Positions 1-6,363 of a DNA stretch of 8,959 bases are shown in pieces; position 1 is the stretch's first letter; each line of letters opens with the position of its first letter. The stretch is from Dehalococcoidia bacterium (lineage in GTDB: Bacteria; Chloroflexota; Dehalococcoidia; Dehalococcoidales; RBG-16-60-22). The notes under the pieces are model-generated. The model was given only the letters and a program-made list of their open reading frames with translations. It did not search any database and had not been told where the DNA came from. Position numbers and translations under genes: made by a program. Location of the stretch: positions 1 through 8,959 of the forward strand of contig JAUWLN010000071.1 of the NCBI GenBank assembly GCA_030613665.1, read 5' to 3'.

Positions 1-496
1 TATTTCCCCACCGGCTAAATGCAAAATAGGCATCATGCCCGGTTATATCCATAAACCGGGGAACGTGGGAGTGGTATCGCGCAGCGGAACATTGACCTAT
101 GAAGCGGTCGCCCAGCTGACCGAACAGGATCTGGGGCAGTCCACGTGCGTGGGACTGGGCGGCGACCCCCTGCCGGGCAGCCGCTTTGTGGACATATTGC
201 AGCTTTTCCAGGAAGACCCGGAGACAGAGGCCGTGGTGCTCATAGGCGAAATCGGAGGTACCGGTGAGCAGGAGGCTGCGGAATTTATCCGCAAGCAGAT
301 GACCAAGCCGGTGATTTCTTACATCGCCGGTATTTCGGCGCCACCGGGAAGAAGGATGGGACACGCCGGAGCCATCATCAGCGGTAATGCCAGCAAAGCC
401 TCGAATAAAATGGAATCGCTGGCCGCAGCGGGAGCCACCGTAGTGGACAATTTTGCCCGGATAGGCCTTGCCGCCAAAGAGGTGCTGGGAAACTGA
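1..496 (+). CDS. sucD: Succinyl-CoA synthetase (ADP/GDP-forming) alpha subunit, C-terminal part, cut by window edge
   Basis: The alpha subunit of succinyl-CoA synthetase carries the phosphohistidine and the CoA-binding fold. With the beta subunit SucC it interconverts succinyl-CoA and succinate with formation of ATP or GTP in the cytoplasm. The reading frame is open from base 2 and enters with CKIGIMPGYIHKPG before any start codon, so the apparent ATG at 35 is internal. Visible family motifs are SRSGTLTYEA, GLGGDPLPGSRFVD, GEIGGTGE (its glutamate assists the phosphorylation step in the family) and RMGHAGAIISG. The histidine of that last motif, at bases 362-364, is the expected phosphorylated residue. 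About 164 residues remain; full-length family members have roughly 290-300, so the CoA-binding N-terminal half lies outside the window. The C-terminus is intact, ending in TGA. sucC would be expected upstream. A related acyl-CoA synthetase alpha subunit cannot be fully excluded, but the motif match is strong. Confidence 0.95.
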   Translation, partial: ISPPAKCKIGIMPGYIHKPGNVGVVSRSGTLTYEAVAQLTEQDLGQSTCVGLGGDPLPGSRFVDILQLFQEDPETEAVVLIGEIGGTGEQEAAEFIRKQMTKPVISYIAGISAPPGRRMGHAGAIISGNASKASNKMESLAAAGATVVDNFARIGLAAKEVLGN

Positions 497-579
497 ACAT
501 CAATATATATATGCTTCACCGGACGGCAGTTGGAACAGGCACACTTGAGACATATCGTGAGGTAAGGGTTTAATGATAT

Positions 580-1992
580 ATGCGGGCTAAACTTACATTT
601 CTGGGTGCGGCGCGCAACGTCACCGGCTCCTGCTATCTGCTGGAGGTTGGTGATGTCCGCGTGCTGGTTGACTGCGGGCTGTACCAGGAGCGCAAATATC
701 AGTACCGGAACTGGAATCCGTTTGCTTTCCGACCCGATGAAATCGATGCTGTCTTTCTGACTCATGCCCATCTGGACCACTGCGGCTTGTTACCCAAGCT
801 GGTGCGCGATGGCTACCGGGGCAAGATATTCTGCACGCAGGCAACAGCCGAGATAGCCCAAATCATACTGCTTGACTCCGCACACCTGCAGGAAGAAGAC
901 GCGGCCTACAAGGCGAGGCGCCACCGGCGCGAGGGGCGCCGTGGGCCTTATCCGGAAGTACCGCTATATACGACCCGCGACGCGGAAGCGGTTGAACCCC
1001 ATTTCGCCGCCGTAGAATATGATAACTGTATCAGGGTGAAAGACGGCGTTGATGGATGCTTTTACGATGCCGGCCACGTGCTCGGCTCGGCAACAATCGC
1101 CATTAATATAACCCTGGACGGTGAGAAGCGCCGCATCCTCTTCTCCGGTGATGTTGGCGAACCGGACCGTCCTATTATAAATGACCCGGCCATTTTCCAC
1201 GAGGCAGATTATGTAGTCATCGAATCGACTTACGGTACCCGCACCCACGCCGAACACAGGAATATTGATATTCAGGTACAGCTGCGTGACTGCATCAACG
1301 AGACCGTAAAGGCAGGTGGCAACATCATTGTGCCCAGCTTCGCTTTGGAACGCAGCCAGGAGCTACTCTACCATTTGAACGACCTCTTCCTGCGTGACGA
1401 AATCCCGCCGGTAACCGTTTTCCTGGATAGTCCCATGGCCATACGCATCACCGAGGTCTTCAAGCGCCATGCCGAACTTTTCGACAGAGAGATGATGCAG
1501 CACTTGCGCCAGGGGAATTCACCCTTCGGTTTTGACAACCTGAAGATGGTGCAAACTGCGGAGGAGTCCAAGGCAATCAACTTGATAAAAGGGAGCGCCG
1601 TAATAATAGCTGGCAGCGGCATGGTGACAGGTGGCCGTATAAAGCACCATCTGGTGAATAACATCACTCGACCCGAGAACACCGTCCTGTTCACTGGCTA
1701 TCAGGCGGAGGGAACGCTGGGCAGACAACTTCTGGACGGAGCCAGACAGGTCAGACTATTCGGGGAGACCTACCCGGTAAGGGCGCGTATCGACAAGATA
1801 GACGGATTTTCCGCTCATGCCGACCGCGATGGTCTTCTGGCCTGGCTATCCGACATGCGTACGCCGCCCCGCTGCGTCTTCGCCACCCACGGCGAGGAAA
1901 AGGCCGCTCTCGCCTTTGCTTCATTTCTCAGTGAGCAGACAGGGTGGCGCACACAGGCCCCAGGCTACCAGGATACCGTCTTGCTCGCCTGA
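580..1992 (+). CDS. MBL-fold beta-CASP RNA nuclease (RNA-specificity-domain metallo-hydrolase, CPSF/Ysh1-like)
   Basis: This 470-residue protein is a zinc-dependent ribonuclease of the metallo-beta-lactamase beta-CASP group, cytoplasmic and probably active in RNA processing or decay. Zinc-ligand motifs are visible in order: HAHLDH (62-67), the histidine of DAGHVLGSA (H166) and the aspartate of FSGDVG (D191). The beta-CASP part shows motif A in ESTYG (E215), PSFALERSQELL (252-263), FLDSPMA (281-287), the GSGMVTGGRIKHHL block (motif B histidine near 356-357) and the motif C histidine in GFSAHADR (H413). ATHGEE (435-440) follows. Length fits the single-unit bacterial and archaeal family without extra KH domains. 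A basic stretch at 111-121 (KARRHRREGRR) sits where homologs vary. The ATG at 580 has only a weak purine-rich upstream run (GAGGTAAGGG). The gene follows sucD by 83 bp and ends in tandem stops TGA TAA. The exact RNA substrate cannot be told from sequence. Confidence 0.93.
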   Translation: MRAKLTFLGAARNVTGSCYLLEVGDVRVLVDCGLYQERKYQYRNWNPFAFRPDEIDAVFLTHAHLDHCGLLPKLVRDGYRGKIFCTQATAEIAQIILLDSAHLQEEDAAYKARRHRREGRRGPYPEVPLYTTRDAEAVEPHFAAVEYDNCIRVKDGVDGCFYDAGHVLGSATIAINITLDGEKRRILFSGDVGEPDRPIINDPAIFHEADYVVIESTYGTRTHAEHRNIDIQVQLRDCINETVKAGGNIIVPSFALERSQELLYHLNDLFLRDEIPPVTVFLDSPMAIRITEVFKRHAELFDREMMQHLRQGNSPFGFDNLKMVQTAEESKAINLIKGSAVIIAGSGMVTGGRIKHHLVNNITRPENTVLFTGYQAEGTLGRQLLDGARQVRLFGETYPVRARIDKIDGFSAHADRDGLLAWLSDMRTPPRCVFATHGEEKAALAFASFLSEQTGWRTQAPGYQDTVLLA

Positions 1993-2016
1993 TAAACCGC
2001 GTCCTGGTACTTTTTT
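1966..2016 (+). terminator. Intrinsic terminator overlapping the 3' end of the beta-CASP nuclease gene
   Basis: TACCAGGA (1966-1973) pairs perfectly with TCCTGGTA (2002-2009), giving an 8-bp stem that a T-G wobble can extend. After one C comes a run of six T (2011-2016). The left arm lies inside the last nine codons of the nuclease gene. The loop is long (28 nt) and contains the stop codons, so translating ribosomes would compete with folding. The stem and T-tract are seen directly; termination activity is inferred. Confidence 0.5.
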
Positions 2017-2060
2017 ATCAATCTTCCGGGATATCTTTTTTTGCCAACTGGCGAAATACA

Positions 2061-2067
2061 GGAGGAG
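2061..2067 (+). promoter_or_regulatory. Orphan Shine-Dalgarno-like sequence without a start codon
   Basis: GGAGGAG at 2061-2067, within AGGAGGAGAA, is a near-ideal ribosome binding site. No ATG, GTG or TTG follows at usable distance; the next bases are an AT-rich tandem repeat with an in-frame TAA. It lies just before the receiver-domain relic, so it may be the leftover start of that lost gene. It could also be a chance purine run. Confidence 0.4.
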
Positions 2068-2068
2068 A

Positions 2069-2088
2069 ATTATATAAAATTATATAAA
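2069..2088 (+). repeat. Perfect 10-bp tandem repeat, two copies
   Basis: ATTATATAAA occurs twice head to tail (2069-2078 and 2079-2088) with no spacer. It sits between the orphan ribosome-binding-like run and the receiver-domain relic. The pattern suggests a small slippage duplication, or a scar at a deletion junction. Confidence 0.85.
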
Positions 2089-2098
2089 TATCAGTATT

Positions 2099-2203
2099 CA
2101 GGCTGAGAAATACGGCTTTAAGGGTGTAGTTGTTAAGCCCTACAAAACCTCGAAACTGGAACAGGTACTGCATAAGGTAATAACAGGGGTTGGTGCGTGG
2201 TAA
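2099..2203 (+). pseudogene. Decayed C-terminal fragment of a response-regulator receiver domain
   Basis: One frame reads 34 residues to a TAA at 2201-2203. It contains AEKYGFKGVVVKPYKTSKL followed by EQVLHKVITG. This is the ending of a CheY-like receiver domain: a helix, a short strand, the conserved Lys-Pro pair (bases 2135-2140, KPY) and the final amphipathic helix. The style matches the C-terminal receiver of hybrid sensor kinases. The phospho-acceptor aspartate, the acidic pocket and the Ser/Thr switch residue are all absent. The frame is closed by a TAA at 2075-2077 and has no start codon, so the fragment cannot be a working protein. No kinase or regulator remains nearby in this window. 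The receiver identity rests on motif recognition only. Confidence 0.65.
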
Positions 2204-2322
2204 AGTTGAGGATACAATGGTAGTGGTACGACCTCTGATTTTGTTCAGGTCATTAAAGCCCAAGTTTTCAGGCTCCGGTCGCAATTTCTTGTTCCGTTTA
2301 GCCAGTTAACATTAACCTGATA

Positions 2323-2352
2323 TTGACAAACCTGGGGCGGTCTATGTAGTCT
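2323..2352 (+). promoter_or_regulatory. Candidate promoter upstream of the aminotransferase gene
   Basis: A perfect -35 hexamer TTGACA lies at 2323-2328. No strong -10 follows at 16-18 bp; the best at suitable spacing is the weak TAGTCT (2347-2352, 18 bp), while TATTAA lies too far away (24 bp). Transcription from here would run through the U-tailed hairpin before reaching the gene at 2416. Weak support overall. Confidence 0.25.
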
Positions 2353-2359
2353 TATTAAT

Positions 2360-2390
2360 AATAGCCTTTCATGGGCTATTTTTATTATAT
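2360..2390 (+). terminator. Small U-tailed hairpin in the leader of the aminotransferase gene
   Basis: AATAGCC (2360-2366) pairs with GGCTATT (2374-2380), a 7-bp stem with a 7-nt loop, followed by a T/A-rich tract (TTTATTATATTTATT). It ends only about 25 bp before the aminotransferase start. It may terminate transcription from upstream, or act as an attenuator in that gene's own leader. No anti-terminator partner or leader peptide was recognised. Confidence 0.5.
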
Positions 2391-2415
2391 TTATTAAAGC
2401 AGCGGTGGAAAGTAA

Positions 2416-3606
2416 ATGGACTTATCCAAGATAACCGGACAATTTACCGAGAGCATCATAAGGGATATGACACGGGTGGCATTGGAGCATCCGGGAAGTA
2501 TAAACTTGGCGCAAGGCTTCCCCGATTTCCCCGCCCCCGAGTCTATCAAGCAAGCCGCCATCGAAGCCATAAATAAAGATATGAACCAGTATGCCATTAC
2601 CTGGGGGACTGCGCCGCTCCGAGAAGCCATTGCCGCGAAAACTCTCCGTCACAATCACATTAAAGCAGACCCGCATAAGAATATCACCGTAACCTGTGGG
2701 GCGACAGAAGGCATGATGGCATCTCTCAAGGCAATTATAAATCCCGGGGATGAGATAATAATCTTCGAGCCTTTCTATGAAAATTACGGCCCGGATTGTC
2801 TTCTTTCGGGAGCAACGCCGCGATACATTCGATTGAGCCCGCCTGATTGGTCTTTTGATTTTAACGAGCTTGAAAGTCTCTTTAATGCTAAAACCAAGGC
2901 AATCGTCATCAATACCCCCAATAACCCCACCGGGAAAGTATTCAGCGAAAAGGAACTTCGTTTCATTGCCGAGCTTTGTATTAAAAATGACGCCATCGCG
3001 GTTACTGACGAGATATATGAACATATTCTGCTTGACGGCCACCGACACCTGTCGATTGCCTCTTTTCCCGAGATGGAAGAGCGGTCTATTACCATAAATT
3101 CAATCTCGAAAACATATTCTCTGACCGGCTGGCGGGTCGGCTGGGTTATTGCCAGCGACCGAATAACCAGAGAAATAAGAAAGGTCCACGATTTCTTAAC
3201 TGTGGGCGCTGCGGCACCTTTGCAGGCAGGGGCCGCCTTTGCCCTGTCGCTGGGTGAAGACTACTATCGATGGCTGGCGGAGTTCTATCAGAATGCCCGG
3301 GATACCCTTTGTTCCTCTCTCCAGGAAACCGATTTACACCCTTATAAGCCCGCCGGGGCTTACTACATCATGTGCGAATGTGCCGACCTCATACGGCAAC
3401 ATCAATTGCAGAACTCTCTGGAGCTTGCTTTCTTCCTGATAAAGAGCATTGGAATCGCCACAGTGCCGGGAAGTTCGTTTTATTCCAACCCCAGCTACGG
3501 ACAATTTATAATCAGGTTCTGCTTTTGCAAAAATCCGGAGACACTGCAAAAAGCGCAGACCTATCTTTCAAAAATCCCAAAAGCAACACCTGGCCGCGGA
3601 ATATAG
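2416..3606 (+). CDS. PLP-dependent class I/II aminotransferase (aspartate aminotransferase fold)
   Basis: This cytoplasmic fold-type I aminotransferase has 396 residues, the usual length. Visible signatures are INLAQGFPDFPAP (29-41), GATEG (95-99, cofactor phosphate region), NTPNNPTGK (166-174, substrate carboxylate site), DEIYEHI (198-204, the aspartate that pairs with the pyridine nitrogen) and SISKTYSLTGWRVGW (229-243). K232 in the last is the Schiff-base lysine. The C-terminal IIRFCFCKN supplies the conserved arginine (R367). The GFPDF opening resembles the kynurenine/methionine and N-acyl-amino-acid aminotransferase branches, but the amino donor cannot be fixed from sequence. The ATG at 2416 follows GGTGGAA by about 6 nt, a usable ribosome binding site. 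An AT-rich leader with a small terminator-like hairpin precedes it, and the PaaK-like ligase gene lies 202 bp downstream. An ordinary biosynthetic role is as likely as a catabolic one. Confidence 0.93.
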   Translation: MDLSKITGQFTESIIRDMTRVALEHPGSINLAQGFPDFPAPESIKQAAIEAINKDMNQYAITWGTAPLREAIAAKTLRHNHIKADPHKNITVTCGATEGMMASLKAIINPGDEIIIFEPFYENYGPDCLLSGATPRYIRLSPPDWSFDFNELESLFNAKTKAIVINTPNNPTGKVFSEKELRFIAELCIKNDAIAVTDEIYEHILLDGHRHLSIASFPEMEERSITINSISKTYSLTGWRVGWVIASDRITREIRKVHDFLTVGAAAPLQAGAAFALSLGEDYYRWLAEFYQNARDTLCSSLQETDLHPYKPAGAYYIMCECADLIRQHQLQNSLELAFFLIKSIGIATVPGSSFYSNPSYGQFIIRFCFCKNPETLQKAQTYLSKIPKATPGRGI

Positions 3607-3616
3607 ATTTAGATTG

Positions 3617-3790
3617 CTACCCCGAGACATTCGCCTTCATCATGCCGGTTACGGTGTTCTCGCCGGCGATTATCTCCTTTCCTCAGAATATCCTCAATAA
3701 GTTCCGATGGTTCTTGTATAAGTGCGACATTAGCCTGTGCCTGTGGTCTATAGGAAGCGAGGATTTTATAGTATACTTATAATTTACCGG
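3617..3790 (-). pseudogene. Possible minus-strand gene remnant, identity unknown
   Basis: On the minus strand this gap between the aminotransferase and the ligase gives a protein-like string split over two frames. One frame reads QANVALIQEPSELIEDILR. After an apparent one-base shift near 3680, another reads KEIIAGENTVTGMMKANVSG and ends at TAG (3617-3619). No start codon or ribosome binding site fits, and the fragment runs into the start region of the ligase gene. I do not recognise the family. It could be the broken 3' end of a lost gene or a chance reading; neighbouring plus-strand frames are also open in part of the gap. Confidence 0.2.
3778..3783 (+). promoter_or_regulatory. Candidate -10 element for the acyl-CoA ligase gene
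   Basis: A perfect TATAAT lies at 3778-3783, with an overlapping TATACT at 3772-3777, inside a short AT-rich stretch. No good -35 hexamer sits 16-18 bp upstream. A start site near 3790 would leave a leader of only about 20 nt, carrying the AAGGAGA ribosome binding site. Confidence 0.35.
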
Positions 3791-3793
3791 GAC

Positions 3794-3800
3794 AAGGAGA
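3794..3800 (+). promoter_or_regulatory. Ribosome binding site that fixes the acyl-CoA ligase start
   Basis: AAGGAGA ends 8 nt before the ATG at 3809. It selects this ATG over the in-frame GTG at 3737, which has no comparable site and would add 24 residues that do not resemble the family. Confidence 0.75.
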
Positions 3801-3808
3801 AAAAGACG

Positions 3809-5167
3809 ATGAGTGGCAGCAAGCCTGAGCTTTATGAACCGGCAATAGAGACCATGAGCCGGGAGGAGATTCAAACTTTGCAGCTGAAACGTCTCAGGTG
3901 GCAGATGAAAAGATGCTGCGAAAACTCAGCATTTTATCAAGAGAAATTCAATAAAGCTGGCGTGAGGCCGGAAGATGTCAGGTCGATTTCAGATATAATG
4001 AAATTCCCGGTAGTTACCAAACAGGAGCTTAGAGAGGAGCAGGAAAAATATCCTCCTTATGGCAGGCATACCGTTTCCCCGCCTGAAGATTGGAGAGAAA
4101 TACATCCGACCACGGGGACTACGGGGGCCCAGGTCTACAACATATGGTCGGAGCAGGACGTTAACAACATAACGCATTGGACGGCAAGAACCCTCTGGAA
4201 TTTTGGAGTACGACCCGGCGACATCATACAAAATGCCTTCAGCTATGGCCTGTGGGTTGCCGGGATGTCCAGCCACTACGCCGCTCGCGAACTTGGCTGC
4301 CTGGTCATCCCCACTAGTGCCACTCCGGCAGACAGGCAGATAGATTATCTTACTGGCAACCACGCCACTGTTCTTCTGGCCACACCTTCTTTCGCGCTTT
4401 ACCTGGGGGAAAGACTGTCGGAAAAGGGAGTTGCACCCGAGAGCCTCGCTTTGCGGATAGGTTGTTTTGGCGGTGAGCCCGGGGCTTCCGTGGCTTCTAC
4501 CAGGAAGAAGATTGAGAGCAGCCTGGGTATCGAAGCTTTTGACTACTATGGACTGGCTGAAATTGGACCGACCTGTGCCTCGGAATGCCCGGAAAAAGCC
4601 GGGATTCACTGGGTTGAAGACCATGTCCTGGTTGAGCTGGTAAATCCGCAGACGATGGAGTGGTGCCAGCCAGATGAAGCCGGAGTCCTGGTGCTGACCC
4701 ACCTGACAAAGGAAGCCACTCCCATGATCAGGTACTGGACTAATGACGTCGCCAGGCTTGATACAGAGAAGTGTGTTTGCGGTCGAACCCATGCCAGGTC
4801 GCCGGGAGGGATTTTGGGGAGAGCGGACGATATGGTCGTTTATCGGGGTGCCAAATTCTATCCGACTCAGGTAGAAAAGGTATTACGAAGTTTTAAAGAG
4901 CTCGCTGACGAGTACCGCATAGAGCTCAGCACCGATGAGAAAAGAAGCACCACTGTCTGTACCATCGTTGCTGAATGCCTGGGGGGAGATGTAGACCAAG
5001 ACCAGCTCAAAGAAAGGGTGCGCACGGCTCTACGAGAAGAGCTTCAGGTCGCACCTGCCATCAGGTTTCTGGAATTCGGTACTCTGGAGAGAACGACTTT
5101 TAAGGCGAAAAGGATAGAGGACAGGAGAAAGAGTAATCAGGTTTCTGGTTATAACGAACCGGTTTAG
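3809..5167 (+). CDS. Phenylacetate-CoA ligase (PaaK) family AMP-forming acyl-CoA ligase
   Basis: This 452-residue adenylate-forming enzyme would activate an aryl or acyl acid with ATP and join it to CoA, in the cytoplasm. Family features in order: the N-terminal PaaK opening with RLRWQMKRCCENSAFYQEKF (28-47); the phosphate loop HPTTGTTGAQ (99-108), where relatives usually have a serine-rich SSGTTGKP; YGLAEIGP (247-254, adenine and acyl site); AGVLVLTHL and MIRYWTND (306-313); CVCGRTH (322-328); LGRADDM with YRGAKFYP (337-352, hinge region); and the C-terminal FKAKRIEDRR (431-440), which should contain the catalytic lysine. Length matches PaaK (about 430-450). The start at 3809 is chosen by AAGGAGA. 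The gene is convergent with, and overlaps by 4 bp, the UxaA-like large subunit gene. No phenylacetate catabolic genes accompany it, so the substrate is open. Aromatic acids, coenzyme F390 synthetase-like activity or other acids are possible. Confidence 0.9.
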   Translation: MSGSKPELYEPAIETMSREEIQTLQLKRLRWQMKRCCENSAFYQEKFNKAGVRPEDVRSISDIMKFPVVTKQELREEQEKYPPYGRHTVSPPEDWREIHPTTGTTGAQVYNIWSEQDVNNITHWTARTLWNFGVRPGDIIQNAFSYGLWVAGMSSHYAARELGCLVIPTSATPADRQIDYLTGNHATVLLATPSFALYLGERLSEKGVAPESLALRIGCFGGEPGASVASTRKKIESSLGIEAFDYYGLAEIGPTCASECPEKAGIHWVEDHVLVELVNPQTMEWCQPDEAGVLVLTHLTKEATPMIRYWTNDVARLDTEKCVCGRTHARSPGGILGRADDMVVYRGAKFYPTQVEKVLRSFKELADEYRIELSTDEKRSTTVCTIVAECLGGDVDQDQLKERVRTALREELQVAPAIRFLEFGTLERTTFKAKRIEDRRKSNQVSGYNEPV

Positions 5168-6363
5168 ACCAGAGGCCCGGTGCTATAAAAGTCCCATACT
5201 TCTTGGAAAGGGCTGGCAATAGTTTCCAGCTTTGTCATTTTCCCGGAGGCAACGGCTATGATTTCATCTATGAGCCGCTTCCCCGCCTCGGCAACAGTCT
5301 CACGTCCCTCGACGATGCCGCCGACGTAGACATCAAAATAATCTGCTTCCGGTAGACTTTTAGGGTTGCTCAGGGTCTTGACGATGGGCAGCACCGGCAG
5401 CCCGCCGCCCGCCGTGTTGATTGTTGAAGTCCGCAACCGGGCACAGACGCCCCCACCCATGCTGAGTGACATAACCTGCGCGCCGGCGGCGGCCAGGCCC
5501 ACGATGACCATCTGGGTGTTGGCAGTACCGTCCATAAAATAAAGCCCCTTTGTGCGCGGTTTCTCCCCCCATTCCAGAACACCCTTGATGGAAGTACTGC
5601 CGGCCTTGCTAATCCCCCCGAGTGATTTTTCCTCGATAGTACTGATGCCGCCTTTCATATTGCCCGGGTTGGGCTGAGAGCGCAAAATATCGACTTTAGC
5701 CCTTTTAATGCGCTGGCGCATTTCTTCGACCTTCCGGCACAGGGTCCGGGCTACACTATCATCAGCCGCCCGTCTGGTGAGGATATGCGTCGCCCCGATG
5801 AGCTCCGTGGTCTCGGTGAAGATAGCGCTTCCCCCATTGGCAATGATGAAGTCGGTTGCCTGGCCTACTACGGGATTGCAGGCGATGGTGGAGGTTGTAT
5901 CCGAGGAAGTACACTTCATCCCGAGGGTCAAATTACTGATGCTGCAAGACTTACGCTCCAGAGCAGCCGCCTGTGCCAACAGGGCACGAGCTACCGCCGT
6001 ACCTTTCTCGACGGTGGTTCCATACGAGCCTTCTTTTTCGATATCCACGTAGTCCACCGGTTTCCGCGTGCGGGCAATGCCATCAGCAATCTCGCTGGCT
6101 GGCACAGTATCGCAGCCCGCCCCCACCACCAGAGCCGCGGCTGCATTTGGGTTGGCTCCGAGGCCAACGAGAGCCCGAAACGCCAGGTCATTATCCGTTT
6201 TAAGGCGCGAGCAAGAGTGGTTGTTGAAGATGGGCTTGGCACCGGGCACCTGTTCGGCGATTCGAGCCGCCATCTCATTGGCGCAGCTAACCGAAGGTAT
6301 GATGACGACATGGTTACGGATACCAACGCTCCCATCCGGCCTCTCATAGCCCATAAAGTGCAT
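5164..6363 (-). CDS. UxaA-family lyase, large catalytic subunit (altronate dehydratase / sulfolactate sulfo-lyase SuyB-like)
   Basis: This 399-residue protein matches the catalytic region of the UxaA/GarD family, metal-dependent enzymes that remove water (or, in SuyAB, sulfite) from hydroxy acids. Visible features are GYERPDGSVGIRNHVVIIPS (5-24, the usual family opening), NNHSCSRL (47-54), ALVVGAGCDTVPA (77-89), GMKCTSSDTTSTIACNP (148-164), GGSAIFTETTELIGA (177-191), THILTRRA (192-199) and NPGNMKGGISTIEEKSLGGI (232-251). After KGLYFMDG the sequence departs from my recollection of typical altronate dehydratases (GTANTQ where PGYDP is usual, and a different GGGVCARLRTSTIN block), which hints at a different substrate. 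The ATG at 6363 has GGGAGAG 7 nt upstream and shares its A with the stop of the small-subunit gene (TGATG), so translation is probably coupled. Its TAA stop overlaps the ligase stop. Sugar acid, galactarate-like and sulfolactate activities remain alternatives. Confidence 0.88.
   Translation of the reverse strand: MHFMGYERPDGSVGIRNHVVIIPSVSCANEMAARIAEQVPGAKPIFNNHSCSRLKTDNDLAFRALVGLGANPNAAAALVVGAGCDTVPASEIADGIARTRKPVDYVDIEKEGSYGTTVEKGTAVARALLAQAAALERKSCSISNLTLGMKCTSSDTTSTIACNPVVGQATDFIIANGGSAIFTETTELIGATHILTRRAADDSVARTLCRKVEEMRQRIKRAKVDILRSQPNPGNMKGGISTIEEKSLGGISKAGSTSIKGVLEWGEKPRTKGLYFMDGTANTQMVIVGLAAAGAQVMSLSMGGGVCARLRTSTINTAGGGLPVLPIVKTLSNPKSLPEADYFDVYVGGIVEGRETVAEAGKRLIDEIIAVASGKMTKLETIASPFQEVWDFYSTGPLV

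Noticed and set aside
545..574. TTGAGA with TTTAAT 18 bp downstream, before the beta-CASP nuclease gene
   Set aside because: It would place the transcription start on or just after the ATG at 580, giving a leaderless message. The hexamers are imperfect, so this is more likely chance in an AT-rich gap.
908..945. GC-rich repeated GGCGCC palindromes that could form a hairpin
   Set aside because: They sit inside the nuclease coding region and follow from arginine/glycine codons of a basic stretch. No U-tract or regulatory context is present.
2018..2284. 88-residue minus-strand open frame across the gap after the nuclease gene
   Set aside because: It starts with TTG, has no ribosome binding site, shows no recognisable motif and lies opposite the receiver-domain relic, which explains the sequence better.
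3737..3808. Upstream in-frame GTG as start of the ligase gene, adding 24 residues
   Set aside because: The ATG at 3809 has a clear AAGGAGA site. The added residues have no PaaK character and span the candidate -10 region.
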